The notes below the pieces were generated by a model. It was not told where the DNA came from. It made no database searches and saw only the letters and a program-made list of their open reading frames with translations. Made by a program: the position numbers and the translations under genes. Shown in pieces: positions 52,471 through 60,408 of a stretch of 64,000 nt of DNA. The number at the start of each line of letters is the position of its first letter. The first letter of the stretch is position 1. This DNA comes from an uncultured Dysgonomonas sp. (GTDB taxonomy: Bacteria; Bacteroidota; Bacteroidia; Bacteroidales; Dysgonomonadaceae), in assembly GCF_934668725.1 (NCBI RefSeq), contig NZ_CAKUOF010000016.1, positions 1 through 64,000 on the forward strand, read 5' to 3'.

Positions 52471-52506
52471 AAAAGAGGTTCACCGGAATTCCGCTGAACC
52501 TCTTTT
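52471..52506. terminator. Bidirectional terminator
   Basis: AAAAGAGGTTCA (52471-52482) and its complement (52495-52506), with a further CGG/CCG pair around AATT inside, between the DUF3256 gene and the converging GNAT gene. Confidence 0.85.
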
Positions 52507-52515
52507 CTATTCATA

Positions 52516-52797
52516 TCACTCATGAAGTAAATTATTGTATTCAGGATGGCGATCTATATAGGTCTTTGTATATGAGAATAATGGGTTAACTTTGAGATTG
52601 TTTTTTGTTATATAGGAGAGTATGGCTTTTGTTAATGCTCCGGCAATACCCAAACCTTCATATTCTGTTTTAACTCCGGTATGAGTCACATTTATGATAT
52701 TGTTTTCTTTATAGTAATTCACAACACCTACAATTTCCAGATTTGAAATTGCTTCAAATCTGTATTCATCCGGATTATGTCTTATCTCGTATTCCAT
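52516..52797 (-). CDS. Small GNAT-type N-acetyltransferase
   Basis: A 93-residue protein of the short GNAT group (YjdJ/Gtn-like). The acetyl-CoA loop is EYEGLGIAGALTKAIL and the C-terminal HPEYNNLL is conserved in the group. Substrate unknown. Single gene with its own -7 box. Confidence 0.88.
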   Translation of the reverse strand: MEYEIRHNPDEYRFEAISNLEIVGVVNYYKENNIINVTHTGVKTEYEGLGIAGALTKAILSYITKNNLKVNPLFSYTKTYIDRHPEYNNLLHE

Positions 52798-52857
52798 AAA
52801 ATATTGTTGTTATAATTAATCAATTTTGAGATTTTTGGACTAACTTACTATTGTAAA

Positions 52858-52865
52858 CAAATATA
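52858..52865 (-). promoter_or_regulatory. -7 promoter box of the GNAT gene
   Basis: TATATTTG on the minus strand, 61 bases upstream of the start. Confidence 0.45.
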
Positions 52866-52946
52866 TATAAAACATGTTTATAAAATGGTTTCAATTACTT
52901 TTTTGATAAGTGCATATTGTCTATTTTTAATGCACTGATTTTAATG

Positions 52947-52954
52947 TATATTTG
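52947..52954 (+). promoter_or_regulatory. -7 promoter box of trmB
   Basis: TATATTTG, giving a leader of about 130 bases before trmB. Confidence 0.45.
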
Positions 52955-53093
52955 TCTAACAATTTAATCTGTTCGCTAGATAAAGAAATACTACTGCATT
53001 AACAGTGGTATTTGCTATATCATCGTTTTTTTATTTAGTTAGATGAAAATAATTGCTTTATAATAAGATTTTTATAGTACTAAGATAGTAAGT

Positions 53094-53855
53094 ATGGGAA
53101 AGAATAAATTAGCAAAATTTGCTAATATGGAGGAATATCCTCATGTTTTTCAGTATCCTTTTGCAGTGTTACAAGAAAAAGGATTTGAAATGAAAGGAAA
53201 ATGGAATGAAAAATTTTTCAAAAATACTAATCCAATAGTGCTTGAACTCGGATGTGGTAAGGGAGAATATACTGTTGGATTAGCAAAATTATATCCGGAG
53301 AATAATTTTATCGGGGTTGATATTAAAGGTGCCCGAATGTGGTCGGGAGCTAAACAATCTTTGGAAGAAGGGTTGTCAAATGTTGCTTTTTTGAGAACTC
53401 ATATAGAGCTGTTGGCTAATTTTTTTGACCAAGGTGAGATCTCTGAGATTTGGATAACTTTCCCCGATCCTCAGATGAATAAAGTAAATAAAAGAATGAC
53501 GTCGACTCGTTTTATGAAACTTTATGGACAGTTTTTGAAACCAAATGGAGTAATTCATTTGAAGTCTGATAGTAATTTTATGTTTGCATATACTACGGAA
53601 ATGGTTAAACTGAATAATCTCGAAGTTTTATTTGGGACAGAAGATTTATATCATTCGGGATTGGAGGACAATGTGTTGACTATTAAAACTTTTTATGAGC
53701 AGCAATGGATTGCCAGAGGGTTAAATATCAAATATGTGAAGTTTAAATATTCTCATAAAGATGAATGGGGAGAACCCGATGTTGAGATCGAGCAAGATAG
53801 TTATCGTAGTTATGGGAGAAGTAATTCTCAAATATTGACAAAGCGAGCTGAATAG
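53094..53855 (+). CDS. trmB: tRNA (guanine-N7-)-methyltransferase
   Basis: A 253-residue SAM-dependent enzyme making m7G46 in tRNA. SAM motif LELGCGKGEYTVGLAK and the family signature WITFPDPQMNKVNKRMTS are present. A 40-residue N-terminal extension precedes the core. Followed 27 bases later by mrp, likely co-transcribed. Confidence 0.95.
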   Translation: MGKNKLAKFANMEEYPHVFQYPFAVLQEKGFEMKGKWNEKFFKNTNPIVLELGCGKGEYTVGLAKLYPENNFIGVDIKGARMWSGAKQSLEEGLSNVAFLRTHIELLANFFDQGEISEIWITFPDPQMNKVNKRMTSTRFMKLYGQFLKPNGVIHLKSDSNFMFAYTTEMVKLNNLEVLFGTEDLYHSGLEDNVLTIKTFYEQQWIARGLNIKYVKFKYSHKDEWGEPDVEIEQDSYRSYGRSNSQILTKRAE

Positions 53856-53882
53856 TAATTCAAATTTTAAATAAATATATTG

Positions 53883-55001
53883 ATGAGTATTAAAATATAT
53901 CCTAAATTGGTTCTTGATGCACTCCGCAATGTGCGTTACCCCGGAACAGGAAAGGATGTCGTAGAAATGGGCTTTGTATCAGATGATATTCATATAGATG
54001 GTAATAAAGTCAGTTTCTCTATGTCTTTCGAAAAGCCTAATGACCCTTTCATTAAATCGGTAGTAAAGGCGTGTGAAACAGCTATATTGACATATGTCAG
54101 CCCTGATGTTGACATAAAAGGAAATATTGAGGTTAAAAAAATAGAAACACAAGCTCCCGCTGCACCCGTAAAACTATTACCTGAGGTCAAAAATATTATA
54201 GCTATATCATCAGGTAAAGGAGGAGTCGGTAAAAGTACCGTTACAGCTAATTTAGCGGTGGCTTTGGCTAAGCAAGGGTATAAAGTCGGTGTGCTTGATG
54301 CTGATATATTTGGTCCATCCATGCCGAAAATGTTTGATGTCGAAGATGCTCAACCCATGCTTGAACTCGTAGGAAATAAAGAAATGATAATTCCTATTGA
54401 TAAATATGGAGTTAAAATGTTATCAATTGGTTTTTTTGTAAAAAAAGAAAGCGCAATTGTTTGGCGTGGGGCTATGGCAGGTAATGCCTTGAAGCAACTT
54501 ATTACTGATGGAAATTGGGGCGAACTGGACTATTTTTTGATCGATTTTCCTCCAGGAACAAGTGATATACATTTGACTTTAGTTCAAACTCTAGCTATTA
54601 CCGGAGCTGTGGTTGTGAGTACTCCTCAGGAAGTAGCTTTAGCTGATGCCCGCAAAGGTATTGATATGTTTACTAACGAAAAGGTAAATGTGCCTATATT
54701 GGGTCTAGTAGAGAATATGGCATGGTTTACACCTGCTGAACTACCTGATAATAAGTATTATATTTTTGGGAAAGATGGGGCTAAAGATCTTGCAGGAGAA
54801 ATGAATGTGCCTTTACTTGGGCAGATACCTATTGTGCAAAGTATTTGTGAAGGTGGTGATACCGGTAGTCCTGTGGCTTTGAATGAAAACTCTGTGACTG
54901 GTGCAGCTTTTGCTCATCTGGCAGAGAACTTTGTGGCATCTGTAGATCGGAGAAATGATGAGGCAGATCCAACTAAAAAGGTTGAGGTACATCTTAAATG
55001 A
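53883..55001 (+). CDS. mrp: Mrp/ApbC iron-sulfur cluster carrier ATPase, no CxxC
   Basis: A 372-residue protein. An N-terminal MIP18-like domain (about 5-85) is followed by a P-loop domain with the deviant Walker A SSGKGGVGKSTVTANLA and LDADIFGPSMPKMF. In the place where many Mrp/NBP35 proteins carry a cluster-binding CxxC there is NMAWFTPAELPDNKYY, without cysteines; only two separate Cys exist. The start is ATG 53883, three bases after a TTG in the same frame. Confidence 0.93.
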   Translation: MSIKIYPKLVLDALRNVRYPGTGKDVVEMGFVSDDIHIDGNKVSFSMSFEKPNDPFIKSVVKACETAILTYVSPDVDIKGNIEVKKIETQAPAAPVKLLPEVKNIIAISSGKGGVGKSTVTANLAVALAKQGYKVGVLDADIFGPSMPKMFDVEDAQPMLELVGNKEMIIPIDKYGVKMLSIGFFVKKESAIVWRGAMAGNALKQLITDGNWGELDYFLIDFPPGTSDIHLTLVQTLAITGAVVVSTPQEVALADARKGIDMFTNEKVNVPILGLVENMAWFTPAELPDNKYYIFGKDGAKDLAGEMNVPLLGQIPIVQSICEGGDTGSPVALNENSVTGAAFAHLAENFVASVDRRNDEADPTKKVEVHLK

Positions 55002-55023
55002 CTAGAGGTGATTTAAATAAGAA

Positions 55024-55046
55024 AAGCTAGTCTCAATGACTAGCTT
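55024..55046. terminator. Bidirectional terminator between mrp and the leader-peptide gene
   Basis: AAGCTAGTC (55024-55032) and its complement (55038-55046) around a five-base loop, followed by TTCTTTT on the plus strand and TTTTC on the minus strand. Confidence 0.7.
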
Positions 55047-55059
55047 CTTTTATCGATTA

Positions 55060-55179
55060 TTAATACTCAAGGTAGTACCATTCGCCATTAATGTACTGCC
55101 ATCCTTGTGCTCCACCTTTTATCTTTTTTAAATCTTTATTTTCTAATTTTTTTAGATTTTTGATTGATTTCTTTTTCAT
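55060..55179 (-). CDS. Small peptide precursor with double-glycine leader
   Basis: A 39-codon gene. The first 23 residues are a basic leader: MKKKSIKNLKKLENKDLKKI then KGG. This is the pattern of bacteriocin and peptide-pheromone leaders cut after Gly-Gly by C39-peptidase ABC exporters; similar leaders occur in Bacteroidetes natural-product precursors. The predicted mature peptide is AQGWQYINGEWYYLEY: 16 residues, with two Trp and four Tyr and no Cys. It has a -7 box, a following terminator and lies divergently from a two-component system. No exporter is nearby. Function (signal, toxin or modified peptide) is unknown. Confidence 0.8.
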   Translation of the reverse strand: MKKKSIKNLKKLENKDLKKIKGGAQGWQYINGEWYYLEY

Positions 55180-55220
55180 AATTGATTTTTTTTTGATGTT
55201 TTATTGTGTTTCTTATATTG

Positions 55221-55228
55221 CAAATATA
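55221..55228 (-). promoter_or_regulatory. -7 promoter box of the leader-peptide gene
   Basis: TATATTTG on the minus strand; transcription from about 55214 leaves a leader of about 35 bases. No TTTG at the -33 position, so activation by a regulator is possible. Confidence 0.5.
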
Positions 55229-55373
55229 TATCTGATATGTAGATAATTATATAATAAAATAATCATATTTTTATCGAATAATGTGCTTTTTGAGTTAAAT
55301 TTTTTTCTAATATATCTGTGTCTGTTTTGTTATTATATAATTGTAGGATGAGTGGTGTTGTTTGTTTTTGTTT

Positions 55374-55381
55374 TATATTTG
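55374..55381 (+). promoter_or_regulatory. -7 promoter box of the histidine kinase gene
   Basis: TATATTTG, about 49 bases before the kinase ATG; no -33 element at the usual spacing. About 145 bases separate it from the divergent peptide -7 box; the stretch between is AT-rich with no clear operator. Confidence 0.5.
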
Positions 55382-55429
55382 AATTTCTAGATATTGTTGC
55401 CGAATAAAATGATTTAATTTTACGACTTT

Positions 55430-56797
55430 ATGAAATATACTTATATGACGCGTTTATCTATTTTGGCTGTTGGATTAATATTTCTATTGCAAGCTCTGCT
55501 GGTGTATCGTTTATACCAAACTAATGTTGACTTGCTTCAGCGAGAGTTGAATCTAATAGTAGAATCTGTTCATAGTGTAGAACTGAATATTCGTGTGGGA
55601 TATAAAAAGGAGTCTGAGACTCCAGATGTACAATATCGTGATACTCCCCCTCCCGGAATTGACACAACAAAAGTAAAACGTCTTGATGTGCGAGATAGAG
55701 ATAAAAGTAAGGATAGAGGTGTTGTGTCTGTGATGGCTTTGGCTATGAATGAATTTGTTAGTTTAAAGCATCCGATGAGCTTGCAGCGAATAGATAGTTT
55801 GGTGCAGGTTGCTTTTGATGAAAAAAATATAAAGTTGAAATTTTATTCAGAGGTTATCGACTTGGAAAACAATCAAGTATTGGAGACGACCTGGAAAGGT
55901 TCGTCTATGCCCTCAGATATTTTATATTCGAAGCAAATTCCGTTGAATATAAAGCAAACTAAAGCTCTTCGGTTGGCTCTTATTGATCCAATGTGGAAAA
56001 TATACCCTCAAATGGTTTGGATGCTTGTTCTTTCTTTATTGCTTTCTATCTTCTGTATATATAGTTTGTATGTTCAAATGAAAACTTTAGCGAAACAAAG
56101 ACAACTGTCTAAACTGAAAAATGATTTCTTTTCGGAAGTATCTCATGAATTTAAAAGACCTTTGGCTGTCTTGCTGCAATCGATTAACTCGTTGAGTAAC
56201 GAAAAAATTATAGCTAACGAAGAAAAAAGAATGCGAATGCTGAATATTGCGGAGCAGGAAATTCTTAAGATGACTAATAAAACGGAGATGCTGTTGAGTT
56301 TGGCTCAGGAAGAAGAAGGGCTCTTTGAGTTGAACCGTACTGAATTTGATTTTGCAAAAGTTGTTTTTGATCTTGTCGATAATGCTATTGATACAACACC
56401 CGGATCTCCCGAAATTGATATTACTAATGAATTGAAGAACCCTATGATTTTTGCAGATAAAGATCATATCGAACAAGTGGTTTCGAATTTAATCAGTAAT
56501 GCAATAAAATATTCTAAGGAGTCTATTGATATTCGTATTAGATTGTATCAGGAAAATAATAATATATGTATATCAGTTAAAGATTCTGGTTTAGGAATTT
56601 CACCTGAGAACTTGGATGTTATTTTTGAAAAATACTCACGTGTAGGTAAGACGACTCATGCTAAAGGACATGGTATCGGTCTGAATTATGTAAAACGTAT
56701 TGTTGAAAAGCATGGTGGTAGTATTTCTGTTGATAGCCAATTGAATATAGGAAGCCAGTTTATTATAAAATTACCTTTAGTAAAGAATATAAATTGA
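55430..56797 (+). CDS. Sensor histidine kinase
   Basis: A 455-residue membrane kinase. Membrane segments at about 8-28 and 190-212 enclose a 160-residue periplasmic sensor domain with no known fold. The H-box is SHEFKRPLAVLL (His239); the ATP-binding part has SNLISNAIKYSKE, DSGLGISPENLDVIFEKYS and GHGIGLNYVKRIVEKHGG. It is followed 76 bases later by its partner regulator. The pair resembles RprX/RprY of Bacteroides, which is a tentative assignment. Confidence 0.92.
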   Translation: MKYTYMTRLSILAVGLIFLLQALLVYRLYQTNVDLLQRELNLIVESVHSVELNIRVGYKKESETPDVQYRDTPPPGIDTTKVKRLDVRDRDKSKDRGVVSVMALAMNEFVSLKHPMSLQRIDSLVQVAFDEKNIKLKFYSEVIDLENNQVLETTWKGSSMPSDILYSKQIPLNIKQTKALRLALIDPMWKIYPQMVWMLVLSLLLSIFCIYSLYVQMKTLAKQRQLSKLKNDFFSEVSHEFKRPLAVLLQSINSLSNEKIIANEEKRMRMLNIAEQEILKMTNKTEMLLSLAQEEEGLFELNRTEFDFAKVVFDLVDNAIDTTPGSPEIDITNELKNPMIFADKDHIEQVVSNLISNAIKYSKESIDIRIRLYQENNNICISVKDSGLGISPENLDVIFEKYSRVGKTTHAKGHGIGLNYVKRIVEKHGGSISVDSQLNIGSQFIIKLPLVKNIN

Positions 56798-56829
56798 TAA
56801 TTAATTTATTAGAGTCAGTTAAACTTTAT

Positions 56830-56837
56830 TATCTTTG
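56830..56837 (+). promoter_or_regulatory. -7 promoter box of the response regulator gene
   Basis: TATCTTTG in the gap between kinase and regulator genes; transcription from about 56844 would give the regulator its own message with a 30-base leader. Confidence 0.5.
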
Positions 56838-56873
56838 CAAAACATATTAATTTTAAGCACATTTTACAAACTT

Positions 56874-57557
56874 ATGTCTATGGCAAATATACTATTAGTA
56901 GAGGATGATGATAACCTAGCTTTTATGTTGTCGGAAAATCTAGAAGTTGAAGGATTTGGAGTACAACATGTAAAAAGAGGTGAATATGTAATGGAGGCAA
57001 TTGACGAAAATCCGATTGATCTTATATTAATGGATGTCGATTTGGCTGGAGATATGAACGGATTTGAAGTTGCAGAAAAAGTACGGCTATCTAATACTTC
57101 TTTGCCTATAATATTTACCACAGGAAAAACTCATTTCAAAGATGTTGAACGAGGGCTCAAGTTAAGGCATGTAGATTACCAAAAGAAACCTTATGGAACA
57201 AAGGAACTATTGGCTCGGATCAATAACCTTCTCAATAGAGTGACAGAATCGGGTTCTAAGAAATTTGTTTTCTCCGGCTTTTCGTTTAGTCCGATTGATC
57301 AGGTAATAGAATATGATGGACAGGAGCTTAGAGTTGCAAAAACGGAAGCTGCTTTTTTACGCTTGCTTTGTGAAAATGTAAATGGAGTTGTAACCAAAGA
57401 AAGTATTGTTTGGCTTTTATGGGGTGAAGAAGATGTATATCAGAAAGAACACTCGTTAAATAATCTGACGCATAAAATAAGAAAATATTTGGAAGGAAAT
57501 CCTTATGTTGAATTAGTTACAATTTCTAAAGTCGGTTATAAACTTATGGAAAGATAA
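56874..57557 (+). CDS. OmpR-type response regulator
   Basis: A 227-residue regulator: receiver domain (acidic pocket EDDD, phosphoacceptor Asp54 in LILMDVDLAGD, Lys in YQKKPYG) and a C-terminal winged helix (about 130-227, SLNNLTHKIRKYL). RprY-like. The ATG at 56874 (or 56880) is chosen; a TTG at 56835 in the same frame lies inside the -7 box. Confidence 0.93.
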   Translation: MSMANILLVEDDDNLAFMLSENLEVEGFGVQHVKRGEYVMEAIDENPIDLILMDVDLAGDMNGFEVAEKVRLSNTSLPIIFTTGKTHFKDVERGLKLRHVDYQKKPYGTKELLARINNLLNRVTESGSKKFVFSGFSFSPIDQVIEYDGQELRVAKTEAAFLRLLCENVNGVVTKESIVWLLWGEEDVYQKEHSLNNLTHKIRKYLEGNPYVELVTISKVGYKLMER

Positions 57558-57604
57558 GTATTGTTTATATGCCAACCTATTTTGGATGGGGTATTTTATA
57601 TAGA

Positions 57605-57640
57605 TAAAGGGGAACATAATTTATTATGCTCCCCTTTATT
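57605..57640. terminator. Terminator between the response regulator and ppc
   Basis: AAAGGGGA near 57606 pairs with TCCCCTTT ending near 57637; the stem extends through CATAA/TTATG with one mismatch. It lies between converging genes. Confidence 0.7.
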
Positions 57641-57667
57641 ATTTATTTGATTAAATAATGAATACCA

Positions 57668-60304
57668 TCATCCTGTATTTCTCATTCCGGCAGCGATTCC
57701 CGAAATAGTAACCATCAACGCCTGTTCTAATTCCTGAGGATGTACTTCATTACTCCTTACCCGCTGAAGTAATTCAACTTGAAGAAGGTTCAACGGAACA
57801 GTATAAATGTTTCTCATCGCAATATTGCTGGCGATAAGAGGAAGATTTTCCATCAATGAATTATCATGAGCGATATTTAATATTGTAGCAGTATCCTTTG
57901 CTAATTGATTGCGTAATTCTACTCCTAAATATTGAATGTTTTTATCAACTAATCGTTGGTCATAATAAGCAGCAATACGGCTGTCTGCTTTAGCATATAC
58001 CATCTCAAGCATGCTTATGCGGGTATTAAAGAATGGCCAGTCTTGATACATGGTCTCTAATACATTCATTTTTCCATTATCAATAACCTGTTGTAGAGCC
58101 TGGCCTGCTCCCAACCATGCCGGAAGCATAAGTCTATTTTGTGACCAGCCGAAAATCCAAGGAATAGCACGCAGACTTTCGACTCCTCCTGTTGATTTTC
58201 GTTTCGCAGGACGTGATCCTAGAGGCAATTTTGCCAATTCGGCTTCAGGTGTTGCCTGATAGAAATAAGGGATGAAATCATCATTATTTCTAACAAGGTC
58301 TTGGTATATCTTACATGAAATGTTCGATAGCTCATCCATTGTCTCTCTCCATTCTTGTTGAGGTGCGGGAGGAGGTAATAGGTTTGCTTCCAGAATAGCA
58401 TCTATATAAAGAGATAATGTTGAAATCGCCAGATCGGGTAGTCCCAATTTGAAACGGATCATTTCACCTTGTTCTGTAACTCGAAGTCCTCCTTTTAAAG
58501 AGCCCGGAGGTTGAGAAAATAGTGCTATTTTAGCCGGTCCTCCCCCTCTACCGATTGTTCCTCCTCTACCGTGAAACAGGGTGAGTAAAACTCCGGCATC
58601 ATTACATGTTTTAAGTAATGCTTCTTGTGCACTGTATTGTGCCCACCCTGCTGCAAGTGCTCCTGCATCTTTGGCTGAATCGGAATAACCGATCATAACC
58701 ATTTGTTTATTGCCGATGATACCTCTGTACCAGCCTATATTGAGCAATTGCTGCATAACATCAGAGGCATTGTTGAGGTCGTTCAGCGTTTCAAATAAAG
58801 GTGCTACTGGAAGCATGTAAGGGCATCCTGTGTCTTTTAACAATAAGTGAACAGCAAGAACATCGGAAGGGGTGCGAGCCATTGAGATAACATATACAGG
58901 AATTACTCCTTGTGGAGTTTCTGCAATAACTTTACAGGTATCCAATACTTCTTTAGTCTCAGGGCTAGGGTTCCATTGTTGAGGTATCAGCGGTCTTTTC
59001 GAAGACAGTTCTTTTATAAGGAATGCTTGTTTCTCAGTCTCAGACCATGCAGCATAGTCGCCTAATCCCAAGTAGAGAGTCAGTTCCGATAATGCTTCGG
59101 TGTGCCTGGTACTTTCCTGGCGTATATCGATATTAACCAATGTAACTCCAAAACATTTCACACGACGTAGGGTATCCAATAATTTATCTTTTGCTATACT
59201 TTCCATACCGCATGCGATAAGTGATTCGTAGCATTTAATAAGAGGTTCCCATAATTGATCGTTATGAAAAATAATATCATCATTTATTGTTACGTGCTTT
59301 CCTTCGATTCTCTCGTCCAGATATATAATAGTCTTTTTAAGTTTCGAACGAAGTTTTTTCATTAAAGCTCTATACGGTTCTTGCACTTCTGAATCGCCCA
59401 GATAAGTTCTAAACTCAGGAGTACAATTAAACATCGACAATTCCTTAACCAATACTTCTATGTCTTTTAAGAAAAGGGTCGCTGCACGTTTGCGACTTTG
59501 GAGCAGAACGTCTTTGGTAACTACGGCTGTAACATTCGGGTTACCATCACGGTCTCCCCCCATCCATGAGGTAAAGTGTATTGGGCGTGCTTCTACAGGA
59601 ATAGTATACCCTATAGAGGCTTTTAGTTGCTTGTTAAATTCTTTCAGAAAAAACGGTACAGCTTCCCATAAACTACTTTCTATTACATCATAGCCCCATT
59701 TGGCCTCTTCGTTAGGGGTTGGTCTATCTTTTCTTATTTCCGCCGTAAACCAATACTGGATAATAAGCTGTTTTAATCGGCTCATTATATGTTCTCGTTT
59801 ATAGCTTACAATATCATCGTGATCCAATTGCTGAAGACACTCACTTACTTCATTAAGGTTGTTAATTAAAGAACGTCGGTTTATCTCTGTAGGATGAGCA
59901 GTCAAGACTAAGTCAATAGATATTTCATCAATGGCCTTCTTTATATCTTCATCTTTTACGCCTTTACTTTGCAATAACTCATATATATGCGGGAAATTTA
60001 CTGGGTTATCTTTTCCCATTGCATGTTGAGATATAGTGTCATACTGCTCGGCTGTATTAGTCAGGTTGAGAAACTGGTTGAATGCTTGTGCAACCGGTAG
60101 AAAATCTTTGTCGGGCAGATTCTGAAGAGTTTCCACCAACTTATCATGTGCCTTTGTATCTCCGTTATGAGACGCTTTTGATAATTGGCGAATTGTTTCG
60201 ACGCGTTCAAAGGTGCCTTCACCCAATGCCCCCTTGATGGTTTCACCAAGTAGTTTTCCGAGCATTGCTATGTTGTCGTTCATCAAAGAATTTGATTGAC
60301 TCAT
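57668..60304 (-). CDS. ppc: Phosphoenolpyruvate carboxylase
   Basis: An 878-residue enzyme fixing bicarbonate onto PEP to make oxaloacetate, which feeds the succinate pathway of fermenting Bacteroidales. Catalytic motifs are LTAHPTEINRRS (His), GYSDSAKDAGALAAGW, FHGRGGTIGRGGGP, and the C-terminus ends AAGMRNTG as in all active members. Full length. Its neighbour upstream on the same strand is a PEPCK-like protein. Confidence 0.97.
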   Translation of the reverse strand: MSQSNSLMNDNIAMLGKLLGETIKGALGEGTFERVETIRQLSKASHNGDTKAHDKLVETLQNLPDKDFLPVAQAFNQFLNLTNTAEQYDTISQHAMGKDNPVNFPHIYELLQSKGVKDEDIKKAIDEISIDLVLTAHPTEINRRSLINNLNEVSECLQQLDHDDIVSYKREHIMSRLKQLIIQYWFTAEIRKDRPTPNEEAKWGYDVIESSLWEAVPFFLKEFNKQLKASIGYTIPVEARPIHFTSWMGGDRDGNPNVTAVVTKDVLLQSRKRAATLFLKDIEVLVKELSMFNCTPEFRTYLGDSEVQEPYRALMKKLRSKLKKTIIYLDERIEGKHVTINDDIIFHNDQLWEPLIKCYESLIACGMESIAKDKLLDTLRRVKCFGVTLVNIDIRQESTRHTEALSELTLYLGLGDYAAWSETEKQAFLIKELSSKRPLIPQQWNPSPETKEVLDTCKVIAETPQGVIPVYVISMARTPSDVLAVHLLLKDTGCPYMLPVAPLFETLNDLNNASDVMQQLLNIGWYRGIIGNKQMVMIGYSDSAKDAGALAAGWAQYSAQEALLKTCNDAGVLLTLFHGRGGTIGRGGGPAKIALFSQPPGSLKGGLRVTEQGEMIRFKLGLPDLAISTLSLYIDAILEANLLPPPAPQQEWRETMDELSNISCKIYQDLVRNNDDFIPYFYQATPEAELAKLPLGSRPAKRKSTGGVESLRAIPWIFGWSQNRLMLPAWLGAGQALQQVIDNGKMNVLETMYQDWPFFNTRISMLEMVYAKADSRIAAYYDQRLVDKNIQYLGVELRNQLAKDTATILNIAHDNSLMENLPLIASNIAMRNIYTVPLNLLQVELLQRVRSNEVHPQELEQALMVTISGIAAGMRNTG

Positions 60305-60408
60305 AGTTTCTTTTTTTATTAGTTTATATTCAATATATCCCCTTTATAAAAGGTATTAAATCAGTTATAAAGGAGATATTGTTTTTATTCTGGCAGAAAT
60401 AAAAATAT

